A stretch of 64,000 nt of DNA. It comes from an uncultured Bacillaceae bacterium (GTDB lineage Bacteria > Bacillota > Bacilli > Bacillales > Bacillaceae_L). Location of the stretch: assembly GCA_947497585.1 (NCBI GenBank), contig CANMHG010000001.1, positions 868,001-932,000 of the forward strand, read 5' to 3'. A program made the position numbers and the translations under genes. Below the pieces are notes generated by a model. The model was given only the letters and a program-made list of their open reading frames with translations, was not told the origin of the DNA and ran no database searches. This document shows, piece after piece, positions 17,832 through 26,416 of this stretch. How positions within the stretch are numbered: position 1 is the first letter of the stretch; each line of letters opens with the position of its first letter.

Positions 17832-18392
17832 CTATAATTGAAATCTTTCTTTTATAACTTTTGCAACTTCAGATGCACTTAAGTTTGTATTGTTAATCTT
17901 TATGTAGTTTGAGTATTTAATTTCGCCTTCTAAAGAATTCAATCTGTATTTCTCCATCGAACTTTTCAAATCACGATCTGACCATTCAATATCCCTTTTA
18001 GAGGGTTTGTGTTCCAGTCTATTAGAACTTCTATTTCTCTCAAGTCTTTTTTCAATATCCGCCTCAAGTTCAACATAGTAAACAGTGCCTCCCCTAGACT
18101 CAAATAGCTGGGAGACTTGCTTAACATAATCCCAATCAGATTGCATATTAAATGCCCATACGTAAGTAAAAATCAATCCGCTCAAATTACTCTTTGATAC
18201 TTCTTCAAATATCTCCTGTCGAAATAAACATACTAATCGCTTGCCTTCTTTTGTACCATAGTCAAAAAAGTGGCTTACCAAGTCAATCGTCATATGGTTA
18301 TGAAAAAGTTTAAAATCTGTTAATCTAGCTAATTCCTGTCCAACAGTCATCTTCCCTACTGCTTGGGGTCCAAATATAAGAACAAATTTCAT
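17832..18392 (-). CDS. P-loop kinase-like ATPase
   Basis: A 186-residue protein of the small AAA_18/shikimate-kinase-like class. Walker A lies at the N-terminus (IFGPQAVGKMTVGQ), followed by LFHNHMTIDLVSHFF, a probable acceptor-site region, and a lid-like basic stretch RLERNRSSNRLEHKPSKRDI. The length fits a single-domain nucleotide- or small-molecule kinase. Substrate unknown. One of three such kinases in 5 kb. Confidence 0.85.
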   Translation of the reverse strand: MKFVLIFGPQAVGKMTVGQELARLTDFKLFHNHMTIDLVSHFFDYGTKEGKRLVCLFRQEIFEEVSKSNLSGLIFTYVWAFNMQSDWDYVKQVSQLFESRGGTVYYVELEADIEKRLERNRSSNRLEHKPSKRDIEWSDRDLKSSMEKYRLNSLEGEIKYSNYIKINNTNLSASEVAKVIKERFQL

Positions 18393-18444
18393 GGACTCTC
18401 TCCTTTAATTTTGCAATCTATTTTAAGTTAATTTTCATGATTCG

Positions 18445-19242
18445 TTAGTTCCACTCTTCTCCATGCTGACGAATGAATTCAATATCTATCTGGTAATGTT
18501 CAAGGTGTCCTTCGTCTATCATTTTTTGAAAAGCAATGTCACCTTCAGCCGCTTTTCTTTTCATATATTTACATAATCCTTCTAATCGTAACAATATCAT
18601 CTTTAAATAACCATCTTCCATTCCTTTAACACCGTATGTTTCAAAAAACAGTTCAATTCTACGTTTATAACGCTCAGCATCATGTGTTCTATTATAGTAA
18701 ACTGCTTCACCGGCTTCAGTATGGTAAAGCCTGCTTAAAGGAATACAAGTGTAAAGAGTATAAGCAATATCCCAAAGTCTTGGACCAGGAGCAGCCACAT
18801 CAAAGTCTATAATACCTACTGGTTTTTCTTGATTAAAAATAATATTATAGATGGCAAAATCATTGTGACACATAACCTCTATATTACTTGGAGTATTGTC
18901 TATTGGTTTCCATTCATCTGATAACGGAAAGTCACGCACAGCATCATGGTATTGCCGAAGTATCCTAGCAATTTCTCCCAAAACAATATCAGACAACATA
19001 TACTCTTTTAAAGGATAATTGCCTGCCTCCCCCTGAATAAAAGATAATATTTCTCTATTTTTATCATCAATACCTAAAAACCTCGGAGCATACCAAAAAC
19101 CCTTATTTTCCAAATGCTTCAGCAGTTTGTGTATTTTGTTGCTGTCTTGCTTTAATTCTCTTCGGACAGTATCTCCCAAACGGATTACGTTTGAAACATT
19201 CCCTCCTGCTAAAGTTTCTTCATTTTTTTCTTGGTTTTCTAT
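18445..19242 (-). CDS. Aminoglycoside-phosphotransferase-fold protein, apparent ATA start
   Basis: A protein of about 265 residues with the APH/choline-kinase fold: Brenner-type catalytic loop CHNDFAIYNIIF and metal-binding IIDFDVAAPGPRLWDIAY. The family's N-terminal block (TLAGGNVSNVIRLGDTVRRE) is in frame but lies upstream of the first canonical start (TTG 19179). A strong GGAGGTGA lies 8 bases before an ATA codon at 19242-19240, exactly where ATG is expected. Either ATA initiates inefficiently or the start was lost by a single G-to-A change. Natural substrate unknown; resistance function cannot be inferred. Confidence 0.8.
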   Translation of the reverse strand: MENQEKNEETLAGGNVSNVIRLGDTVRRELKQDSNKIHKLLKHLENKGFWYAPRFLGIDDKNREILSFIQGEAGNYPLKEYMLSDIVLGEIARILRQYHDAVRDFPLSDEWKPIDNTPSNIEVMCHNDFAIYNIIFNQEKPVGIIDFDVAAPGPRLWDIAYTLYTCIPLSRLYHTEAGEAVYYNRTHDAERYKRRIELFFETYGVKGMEDGYLKMILLRLEGLCKYMKRKAAEGDIAFQKMIDEGHLEHYQIDIEFIRQHGEEWN

Positions 19243-19305
19243 TTAAATCACCTCCGATGTAATGAAAACTATGAAGATTGTACTATTGTTATTGAATTAC
19301 ATTGA

Positions 19306-19818
19306 TCAATAACTTTTAAAGTTCTCTAAAAATCTTTGTACTTCCTTTGGACTCTTCAATACAATGATCTCCTTATTGGTAGATAACAGTTCTAACTTGG
19401 TAAGAATATAGGGTCTTTGAGTCTTAGGAAAACCCCAAACCCATTTTATAAAACTCAAATCAATCTTTTCGTTACATCCTTCTCTCATATCAGGCCTTGT
19501 GCGATTTCTAAATCTAATCATTCTCTTTAATACACGAGTAACACAAATAAACTTTGAGATATCTAAAAAAAGAATAGTATCTGCTGCATTTAATCTAATG
19601 TCTATCGTTCTAGTATAATTGCCATCGATAATCCATCTGTCTTTAGCAATTAGTTCATTTTGTATTTCTCTTTGTTCTTCTCTTGTTGTTAACACCCAGT
19701 TCGGCTTCCATAATAAACGATCTAAATGCCAAACTTCGATGTTTAGCTTATCTCCCATTTTTCGTGCTAAAGATGATTTCCCTGAGCCACCTGATCCAAT
19801 TATGGCAATTCTTTTCAT
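19306..19818 (-). CDS. DNA topology modulation (FlaR-like) P-loop kinase
   Basis: A 170-residue adenylate-kinase-like protein with Walker A GSGGSGKSSLARK (8-20), the characteristic HLDRLLWKPNW motif and DRWIIDGNYTRTIDIRL. These are hallmarks of the FlaR/'DNA topology modulation' family, probable small-molecule or nucleotide kinases whose name rests on an old topology phenotype. AGGAG before ATG. Confidence 0.85.
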   Translation of the reverse strand: MKRIAIIGSGGSGKSSLARKMGDKLNIEVWHLDRLLWKPNWVLTTREEQREIQNELIAKDRWIIDGNYTRTIDIRLNAADTILFLDISKFICVTRVLKRMIRFRNRTRPDMREGCNEKIDLSFIKWVWGFPKTQRPYILTKLELLSTNKEIIVLKSPKEVQRFLENFKSY

Positions 19819-19936
19819 TGTTTTTCTCCTATCTGAATCTTTTCAAAATGTAGCTTGCTTCCAAGTGAAGTATGTAAATGAATTATTCTCAAATAGAGAT
19901 TGATTACCTTTTAAACTTTTATAATGATTTATTTAC

Positions 19937-20749
19937 TCAATTGCTCGGTCGACTCCCTTCCAATTCAATATCAACAAACCATGATACTATTGTTGTGCTA
20001 TCACGGACATTATTTTGCTTTATTTCCTTTAACAACCACCTTACACTGTCATCATTTGTAAAACGTTCAAATGGTTTAAATATTTCAATTGGATTCTTAA
20101 AATTTGTGTTAGGACATTCTATAAGACCGTCAGTCATTAAAAATAGCTGATTTCTTCCTTTTCTAAATTCCTTTGTTCCTGAACTGAAGCAAGGTACTTC
20201 TAACTCAAAAGTGTTTACTTGCCCAATCCATTCATAAAAGCTGCGATGGTTTTGTTGGTATTCATCCAAAGCCGCTAGCTCGGAATGATTTAGATAAAGT
20301 ACACAATCACCTACCGAGAACCACCAAAGGAATTTATCCTTTCTCACGACACATAGAAAGGCGGTTTCTCCTTGTACATTTTTACAAGCCTCCTTAAAAC
20401 AATCGCTCTCAAAAGTAGTCAATAACAGCTCATATAGACAAGTAAAAGATCTTCGCGGTGTATAGCTTAGCAAGTTTATAATTTTTTCTTTTAAAGACCG
20501 TATGGTAGACACGACTAATTCAGCACTTTGAGCTGTATTATGTGCATCTAAAAGAACCACAAACTCATAATTTAACTTTTTATTAGCCCATACAATACAA
20601 CCATCTTCATTTTTATACTGGCCTGCAGATGAATTTCCTCCAAAGCGTCCTAAAACTATATGATTTATTTTACAGACATTTACTTCATCTACGAAACTTT
20701 CTTGGCTTCCTACCCATACGTGTTCTAAGTCAATATCATATTTACTCAT
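19937..20749 (-). CDS. PP2C-like (PPM) protein phosphatase
   Basis: A 270-residue protein with PPM-family landmarks: GRFGGNSSAGQYKNEDG (motif with the first metal Asp/Glu), VVLLDAHNTAQSAEL (the usual D-G-H/D-G-M motif reads D-A-H), FSVGDCVLYL, FLMTDGLIE (metal Asp) and the C-terminal DSTTIVSWFVD. So the phosphatase fold is clear, with an altered second motif. It overlaps the HIT gene by 8 bases (stop within ATGAGTAA), implying translational coupling under the T-box leader. Confidence 0.82.
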   Translation of the reverse strand: MSKYDIDLEHVWVGSQESFVDEVNVCKINHIVLGRFGGNSSAGQYKNEDGCIVWANKKLNYEFVVLLDAHNTAQSAELVVSTIRSLKEKIINLLSYTPRRSFTCLYELLLTTFESDCFKEACKNVQGETAFLCVVRKDKFLWWFSVGDCVLYLNHSELAALDEYQQNHRSFYEWIGQVNTFELEVPCFSSGTKEFRKGRNQLFLMTDGLIECPNTNFKNPIEIFKPFERFTNDDSVRWLLKEIKQNNVRDSTTIVSWFVDIELEGSRPSN

Positions 20750-21197
20750 ATGGATTGGACTCTAGATATTCTTTTATTCTATGACATAACTCCACTACAT
20801 CATTATCATTTCCCATCCTTGCATTTGGAGAGTCATAGACGGCAAAAGGACCCCAATATTGCTCAGGAGTGTTTGGATAGCGAGCAACTACATGCATATG
20901 AAGATGAGGAACATTATTACCTGACACAAGAGCATAAACATGATCAGCTTTTTCAACTTCTTTCAGGGCTTTACTTACTCTCGCCATAATAACTCCAAAT
21001 GCTTTTGCTTCTTCTAGATTCATTTCAGCAAGAGTGGGGACATGTCTCTTCAGGTCAATCATAAGATGTCCTAAATAATTTGGTTTACCGTTATTATCAA
21101 TATGTCCAACATATACATATTCGTCCTCGTAAATGACAGTTCCAGCTACCTTTATACTTCCATTATGTTTATTACAAATAAAGCAATGTTCCACCAT
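20742..21197 (-). CDS. HIT-family hydrolase
   Basis: A 151-residue histidine-triad protein. It starts CFICNKHNG (Zn-type Cys pair seen in many HIT proteins) and carries the catalytic HLHMHVVARYP near residue 115. HIT proteins hydrolyse nucleoside phosphoramidates, adenylyl or dinucleoside polyphosphate compounds. ATG 21197 is chosen because GAGGGGG lies upstream; an ATG at 21212 precedes that site. It directly follows a T-box leader, so its expression should respond to an uncharged tRNA. Confidence 0.9.
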   Translation of the reverse strand: MVEHCFICNKHNGSIKVAGTVIYEDEYVYVGHIDNNGKPNYLGHLMIDLKRHVPTLAEMNLEEAKAFGVIMARVSKALKEVEKADHVYALVSGNNVPHLHMHVVARYPNTPEQYWGPFAVYDSPNARMGNDNDVVELCHRIKEYLESNPYE

Positions 21198-21223
21198 ATA
21201 AATCCCCCTCATATAATCTTGTT

Positions 21224-21500
21224 AAAATAAAAAATCCTATCATCTCATAAAGAGACAATAGGATTAAACCTAACGCGGTACCACTCTTCTTGATTTGCCT
21301 ATAGTTATATTAGAACAAACCTTCTCAATTACTACATGACGGTAGTAAACCGTTTAGACTTACATTATCAGTCTAACCACTCATAGGCGAGTTGGGGAAT
21401 TTATTGACCACCTTTCAGCACACGGCAGCTCTCTGAACAATAAAGATTCCTTACTACTCCTAATCACTGTGTTTAAATTATGGATTATGTAAAATTTTAC
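21224..21500 (-). promoter_or_regulatory. T-box riboswitch upstream of the HIT-PP2C genes
   Basis: On the minus strand: Stem I with the distal CAGAGAGCTGCCG segment and a lower helix GGAAT/ATTCC, the T-box core GAGTGGTACCGCGTTA (21271-21286), and a terminator stem AATCCTAT/ATAGGATT ending in TTTTTTATTTT. The antiterminator bulge is UGGU, which would pair with a tRNA ending A-CCA (discriminator A73). The specifier-loop 3' side reads CCAACTCG; CTC (Leu) or CCA (Pro) fit A73, but the codon is not settled. The gene lies 27 bases beyond the terminator. Confidence 0.93.
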
Positions 21501-21502
21501 TA

Positions 21503-21531
21503 ATCATACAATAGACTTAACATTCAGTCAA
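21503..21531 (-). promoter_or_regulatory. Sigma-A promoter of the T-box leader
   Basis: TTGACT (21531-21526) and TATGAT (21508-21503) are separated by 17 bases on the minus strand, immediately upstream of T-box Stem I. Confidence 0.85.
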
Positions 21532-21680
21532 TGTTTATTATTGTATATTTGCAACACCTTACCTTAGTTTTCCTAAAAAAGATTCTTCCCACGTCATTTA
21601 TAAATCCTCACTTTAATACTTACTTATCAACCTGAATAATAATTATCAATTGCTTATTAAACTCTGGATACTGATAGATA

Positions 21681-22436
21681 CTATCCTTTTTTTGACTTAA
21701 TAATCATAGTAGTTGGAAACTTCCTGGCTTTGAACAAGGAATAATAACTGTCAGAAGCCCCCTCACTTACACCATCAAATACACTTGAAACATCACTTTC
21801 AATAACAGCCTCAATAGTAAACCCTGCTCTTATTAATTCATTTATATAGGTTGACATCTTCCTTGTAGGAATTGTAACTGGGGCTTCTTCTCCCTTAAAA
21901 TTAGGATATTTTATTACTCCTTCTTCCTGATATGACCCTTCAAGTGAGATTTGACCTTCTCTGCTTCTCAAATGTGCGTATAAAGGATGATCCCAACTAA
22001 ATACAAAAGAACCGCCAGGCTTTAAATATGAATATATTAATTCAAACGTGGCAGCAAGATCTGTAGTCCAACCAATAGCATATATCGAATAAACCACATC
22101 AAAATATTGCTTAGGTATCCCAATGTCTTTTTCCATTGGTGAACAGAATAGTTTAGGATTTATATCTTTGAGAGTTTTTCTTGCTATTTCTAGTTGAGTC
22201 TCTGATAAATCAATCCCCCAAAGTTCATTTGCACCTTTATCAGACATATATTTCAAAGAATGGCCACTTCCACAACCAATATCAAGGATTATTTTACTTT
22301 TAATATCATTAAATAGTCCTAATTCGTCTTCGGTTTTTGCATAAGGACCATAACTGGGTAGTGCATCTTTTCCATTAAAATGATGTGCAACTTTATCCCA
22401 GCTCTTCTTATTTTGTTTAAGTATATCAGTAGACAA
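21681..22436 (-). CDS. Class I SAM-dependent methyltransferase
   Basis: A 251-residue methyltransferase. Motif I ILDIGCGSGHSLKYM and the acidic GIDLSETQLEIARK loop bind S-adenosylmethionine; FDVVYSIYAIGWTTDL and LKPGGSFVFSWDHPLY complete motifs II-III. Substrate unknown. TTG start behind GGGGG. It lies just upstream of the T-box promoter and shares no overlap with it. Confidence 0.9.
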   Translation of the reverse strand: MSTDILKQNKKSWDKVAHHFNGKDALPSYGPYAKTEDELGLFNDIKSKIILDIGCGSGHSLKYMSDKGANELWGIDLSETQLEIARKTLKDINPKLFCSPMEKDIGIPKQYFDVVYSIYAIGWTTDLAATFELIYSYLKPGGSFVFSWDHPLYAHLRSREGQISLEGSYQEEGVIKYPNFKGEEAPVTIPTRKMSTYINELIRAGFTIEAVIESDVSSVFDGVSEGASDSYYSLFKARKFPTTMIIKSKKG

Positions 22437-22473
22437 TCTGAATCCCCCTTTTATATTTATTATTTTCAGGTGG

Positions 22474-22995
22474 CTACTCTTTAATATAGTCCATTACATT
22501 TTGCAAATAACTTTCTAACGGGTTACTTGTATCCACTAACAAGCATTTTATATTTGCTGGTTTCTTACTATTCTTAATGGTATATTGAAATGCTTCTTCT
22601 GAGAAAACCTCTTTTAATTGGCTTACCATTCTTTTTCTATTCCTTAAACGGTCATTAATTTCTTGCACATCATCTAAATAACATTCGATATACTTGTATC
22701 TTACATTGTACTTACTACATAAAAGAGTCCCTTTAGTGATCATTTCTTCATAAAGGCAAGGGCTATCAAATATAACATTATGTCCTTGTGATAAATGAAA
22801 TTCTATTAAAGCCCAATCAATATTGTAAGAAATCTTACCCGCTACTTGGTTTTCCATAGTACCAACTATTGATTCTAAGAGTGCTGACTTTACAATATCA
22901 TGATCAATGACAACAGCCCCTGTACTCATTGCTATTTGCTTTGAAAGTGTTGATTTTCCCGAACCTGGAAAACCTGACATTTGAATAAAAAACAT
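22474..22995 (-). CDS. P-loop kinase (zeta-toxin/CPT-like)
   Basis: A 173-residue kinase with Walker A SGFPGSGKSTLSKQ (7-20), the sequence VVIDHDIVKSALL as in AAA_33/zeta-like kinases and the lid region DRLRNRKRM. It may phosphorylate a small molecule or nucleotide; no antitoxin-like gene is adjacent. The third P-loop kinase in this stretch. Confidence 0.85.
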   Translation of the reverse strand: MFFIQMSGFPGSGKSTLSKQIAMSTGAVVIDHDIVKSALLESIVGTMENQVAGKISYNIDWALIEFHLSQGHNVIFDSPCLYEEMITKGTLLCSKYNVRYKYIECYLDDVQEINDRLRNRKRMVSQLKEVFSEEAFQYTIKNSKKPANIKCLLVDTSNPLESYLQNVMDYIKE

Positions 22996-23100
22996 AAATA
23001 ACCTCTATTCAACTTATAGAATCTTTTTCCTTTAGATTATATTAAGTATAAGATGCGCATTTCCTTCCTAAAGGACTGCACACAGTTTTACATGACAGTA

Positions 23101-23478
23101 TTATTTGTATTTTAATAAAATAGTTTCTGAGTTATTATTCCACTCAATTGTAATAGTAAGCTTTGCTTTTTTTGATGTTTTTCTCTCATTAAGACTTACA
23201 CCTTCACTTTTATAGACCCCTGAATTATTTAGTTCTACTCCCTCTTGTCCAGTGCCCCATCTTGGTGCTTCTAATTTGTATTTAATACTACCGACGTTCT
23301 CATAGTTATTATCCTTGTACTTAAGAATTATATCTTCACTTTCCTTTCCAGATGCTTGATGCAAGATTACCTCTGCTGACCAGCTTTCACTATCTCCAAC
23401 AAAAGTTAGCGTATCAGACATCTGACAGCCTGACAAAAGGACTACTGTGAACAGTAATAATTTTATATAGTTTTTCAT
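23101..23478 (-). CDS. Lipoprotein, paralogue of the 63170 gene
   Basis: A 125-residue lipoprotein: signal segment ending LLSGC (Cys near residue 18), then FVGDSESWSAEVILHQ and a C-terminal strand TITIEWNNNSETILLKYK. The 63170-63640 protein has the same layout (FIGESQNWSAELIQ and VTVKWNGKEEKIKLKYG), so these are diverged copies of one family in one window. The second of two ATGs behind GGGGG (23478) fits spacing best. Function unknown. Confidence 0.75.
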   Translation of the reverse strand: MKNYIKLLLFTVVLLSGCQMSDTLTFVGDSESWSAEVILHQASGKESEDIILKYKDNNYENVGSIKYKLEAPRWGTGQEGVELNNSGVYKSEGVSLNERKTSKKAKLTITIEWNNNSETILLKYK

Positions 23479-23492
23479 CAGCATCTTCCCCC

Positions 23493-23915
23493 TTATAAAT
23501 CTCTCTTCCAACTAACATTCATTGAAAATAGTTTAGAAAGAATAAAGGAGATAATAAACACTCCTATTCCGTTAATAAGAAACAGAATAAATAAATCATC
23601 ACTAAATTCATCAATCTTCATACCTAAAGTTAAGGCCATTCCATCCTCTTTTCCAGTCGGCATAAAGTATAAAAAGTGGTCACCGATTAAATCTACTAAG
23701 GCTAATACCCAAAATAGAACAAGACCTATAAAAGCTGTAACTCCTTTAGCAGCGTCTGCTTCACCTTGTTTTCTATAATTAAAGCTTACTATAGTTGAAA
23801 TAATAGATAGTGATATAACAATGATTAAAAACACATTTAACTCAACATACATTGATCTTGTAAAAAATAATCCTATTACAGTAAGCAATAAAATCAACCC
23901 TGTTACTTTTTTCAT
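23493..23915 (-). CDS. Four-segment membrane protein
   Basis: A 140-residue protein with about four transmembrane helices (5-20, 25-44, 58-82, 108-130). It precedes the 23101 lipoprotein gene by 14 bases and is probably co-transcribed with it. Strong GGAGGGG site. Family not recognised. Confidence 0.75.
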   Translation of the reverse strand: MKKVTGLILLLTVIGLFFTRSMYVELNVFLIIVISLSIISTIVSFNYRKQGEADAAKGVTAFIGLVLFWVLALVDLIGDHFLYFMPTGKEDGMALTLGMKIDEFSDDLFILFLINGIGVFIISFILSKLFSMNVSWKRDL

Positions 23916-23987
23916 TGCATCCCCTCCAGAATTAACATAACGTTTAAAAATCTCTATTAACCTACAACATCAATTAAAAGGGCACTT

Positions 23988-24344
23988 TTATCTAAATGTA
24001 ATTAAGCTATACACAACCACTTTTTCAGCTATTTTTTCATTGTCAGCATTTCCTCCGTACCACACTCTTACCTTTTGGCCCTTTTTTAAGTCACCTACTT
24101 CATTTATTAAAAGTGTTTTAAATCCCAATGCTGATATTTTTGTAATTTCATTAATTTTCACTTCAAGTGGCATATAGGATGCATCCGGCTCAATCTTTAA
24201 TTCATGTAAAACAATCGTTTCTCCATTAACTTCACCTATTATTTTCTTCACATAATAATCATTGCTATGCCTAAAAGAATCGAATGCATACCAAAGAATG
24301 TTTAATAAGAGGAATATAATGACTATCCACTTTATATATTTCAA
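23988..24344 (-). CDS. DUF3221-like membrane-anchored protein
   Basis: A 118-residue protein: one N-terminal transmembrane segment (5-20) then a small beta-barrel-like domain ending LKKGQKVRVWYGG and KIAEKVVVY, as in DUF3221 OB-fold proteins such as the 57003-57347 gene. TTG start behind GGGGG. Function unknown. Confidence 0.65.
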   Translation of the reverse strand: MKYIKWIVIIFLLLNILWYAFDSFRHSNDYYVKKIIGEVNGETIVLHELKIEPDASYMPLEVKINEITKISALGFKTLLINEVGDLKKGQKVRVWYGGNADNEKIAEKVVVYSLITFR

Positions 24345-24375
24345 GTTAATCCCCCTAGGTAAGTGGTAGGTCTTT

Positions 24376-24413
24376 TAAAAAAAGAGCACTTCCTCGTTTT
24401 TGAAGAAATGCCC
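24376..24413 (-). terminator. Rho-independent terminator
   Basis: A 12-bp stem (GGGCATTTCTTC with GAGGAAGTGCTC) followed by seven T residues on the minus strand. The same hairpin type with very similar sequence recurs at 56576-56612. Confidence 0.85.
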
Positions 24414-24429
24414 TTATATATAGTGAACA

Positions 24430-24642
24430 TTAAATAGTTTTGTCTTTATTCACTTCTTTAGGTTGTAAGGAATTTTGTTTGTGATCCTCAAACAAACTAT
24501 CGTGTTTCATATTAACTTTGTTCCCAGTTGTAATGTCATCAAAAGGAGTATATCTGTTAGATGGTGTTACTTTTTTCTTCATCATTCGATAAATTACAAA
24601 TCCAATTACAGTAATAACAAATAATGTGTAGACATACGCCAT
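24430..24642 (-). CDS. Small single-pass membrane protein
   Basis: A 70-residue protein: N-terminal transmembrane helix (about 2-19), then a polar cytoplasmic tail beginning KKKVTPSNRYTPFDDITTG. AGGAG before ATG. Family name not recalled; similar tails occur in small Bacillus membrane proteins. Confidence 0.7.
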   Translation of the reverse strand: MAYVYTLFVITVIGFVIYRMMKKKVTPSNRYTPFDDITTGNKVNMKHDSLFEDHKQNSLQPKEVNKDKTI

Positions 24643-24714
24643 TGTATCACTCCTACTATCTACTTCATTACTTATCTATTCTAAAAATAACCTTAAAATT
24701 CCTCTACATATTAA

Positions 24715-25692
24715 TTAGTCTTTAAACTTATCCTCATACTTACTTTTCGATAGTATTTCTGCAGCAGACATTAAGGTCCATTCTAAGACGTCAACATCAG
24801 GATTTTGTTCTAGAAATGACTTCATAATTTGATAGCCCACTTTGTAATTAGAAAAACGCGGTATCTGGCCATCTCCATGAAAAAACTTACTATATAGTTG
24901 AGGGTCAGCCGAGTTAAGTTCCTCTTTCAGTTCTTCCCAAACATATTTTTCATCCTCGTATGATATTTCCTCTAGTATTGGCATAGATATATCAGGATAA
25001 ATGATCCTCGCAAAAGCAACTGCCTTACCTTCAAAAAGAATGTTCCCGATTAATGAAGGAACTCGATTAACTTTGTCTTCATGTTCCATAAAAATTGTAT
25101 GATGGTATTCATGTGCAGCTGCATTTTTAAGATCATCTTCTTGAAAAGAAGAACCAATTTGCAATAGCACTACTTCTTCATTGAGCGTTACACCCGCTGT
25201 GGTTGATGAGTACCCTCTACTTTTAAAAGGAATTAGATATATTTTTTTGTTACCTCCTGGTAGCATGTCACTTGACTTCATTATTGCCTCAGAGATTGTG
25301 CTGTTGATAAGGTCTTGTTTTTCACTTAGGGCAAGAATGTCTCGTTCGAATTGATAAATATCTACTGGCACACCAAAATACCCTTCATAGGCAGCAGTAT
25401 AAATATCATATCCGTCATTTTCACTAAATGCCTTTTCCCTAAAAGGATCTAAAAATAACTCTTTATATTTATTTTCATCCTTAACATTTCCTTCTTTCAC
25501 ATAACTAACATAATCCATTAATTCCTCATACAATGGGATGATTTCAAATTGTTGGTTGTTATGTGTAAATGTGTAGGAAGAAGGCGGGGTATAGGTCTTG
25601 TCTTTCTCAACTTTTGATTCGATGACACTGCTTGTACAGCCCGACAGAATGAGTAAGCTACTTAAAATAAAGATGTGAATCTTGACCTTCAT
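24715..25692 (-). CDS. DUF2268 Zn-dependent protease-like lipoprotein
   Basis: A 325-residue lipid-anchored protein (lipobox ILSGC near residue 19). The domain carries the zincin motif HEYHHTIFMEH (HExxH) preceded by NAAA, and a downstream EGKAVAFARIIYP with the likely third metal ligand Glu. This pattern matches the DUF2268 predicted Zn-protease family, which acts outside the membrane. Substrate unknown. The ATG follows GGGGG. Confidence 0.88.
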   Translation of the reverse strand: MKVKIHIFILSSLLILSGCTSSVIESKVEKDKTYTPPSSYTFTHNNQQFEIIPLYEELMDYVSYVKEGNVKDENKYKELFLDPFREKAFSENDGYDIYTAAYEGYFGVPVDIYQFERDILALSEKQDLINSTISEAIMKSSDMLPGGNKKIYLIPFKSRGYSSTTAGVTLNEEVVLLQIGSSFQEDDLKNAAAHEYHHTIFMEHEDKVNRVPSLIGNILFEGKAVAFARIIYPDISMPILEEISYEDEKYVWEELKEELNSADPQLYSKFFHGDGQIPRFSNYKVGYQIMKSFLEQNPDVDVLEWTLMSAAEILSKSKYEDKFKD

Positions 25693-25729
25693 CTTAACCC
25701 CCTGATTAGATATTATTGAAAGTTTGAAT

Positions 25730-26356
25730 TCAACTACTAGGAATGGACATTATTTTTAACAACCCAAGTTCAACTGATGTTTCTATATATCCAATAATTT
25801 GATTAAAAGTAAATACATTAAGGTCTTCATGTATAACTTCCTTTTCGTACTCCATATCACCTAGTACATAAGGAACAAATCTTTCAACATTTTGTGAAGT
25901 AACTTCTTCTAGGTCTTGAACTGAAGGAACGTAGTTAAGTTGTTTTTTGAGTTCGTCAGTAAAACCATAGTACTCTAGTAATTTTCCATTTAATAATCGA
26001 AAATCATTATGATATAAATTATGTAGTCCTTCATCAACTTCCATTCTGTTCCTTAACCAAGATAGATAAAAACCTCTTAAAAAAATATTGTCAGCAATTA
26101 AGTGTGTATAGTATCCTAAAATGTAAGGATTAACATTTTTTTCTCTAGAACTATACTTGGTTAAAAAACTATTATAATCAACACTTCTTGAATAATCCTG
26201 TACTTCTCCTATAAAGAAATGTGATAAATTCTTTTCGTCAAATCCAAAAACAGCGTCTGGAGCAACACTTCCAAGCAAAAAAGATGTTTTATCTTCAATC
26301 GATATAGAATCTGCAATTTTATTTCCAATAATTAAATGCATTATTCTTGAACCCAA
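25730..26356 (-). CDS. Zn-dependent phospholipase C-like protein
   Basis: A 208-residue protein with the pattern of the zinc-dependent PLC/S1-P1-like helical fold: IMHLIIGNKIADSI, FLLGSVAPDAVFGFD, LSHFFIGE, GYYTHLIADNIFLRGF and a later LYHNDFRLLNG. The His/Asp residues in these blocks correspond to metal ligands. No signal peptide is seen, so it is probably cytoplasmic. TTG start behind GGGGG. Confidence 0.8.
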   Translation of the reverse strand: MGSRIMHLIIGNKIADSISIEDKTSFLLGSVAPDAVFGFDEKNLSHFFIGEVQDYSRSVDYNSFLTKYSSREKNVNPYILGYYTHLIADNIFLRGFYLSWLRNRMEVDEGLHNLYHNDFRLLNGKLLEYYGFTDELKKQLNYVPSVQDLEEVTSQNVERFVPYVLGDMEYEKEVIHEDLNVFTFNQIIGYIETSVELGLLKIMSIPSS

Positions 26357-26416
26357 AATTCTTCCCCCTTGTATATGTATCTCTTACACGAGTAAAAAAA
26401 TCCTCTCTGACTTCTT

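Noticed and set aside
18445..19242. Aminoglycoside resistance gene
   Set aside because: Only the broad APH fold is supported; this fold includes many metabolic kinases, and the start codon appears compromised.
22474..22995. Toxin-antitoxin (zeta-type) module
   Set aside because: A zeta-like P-loop kinase is present, but no small antitoxin gene is adjacent and the gene stands alone.
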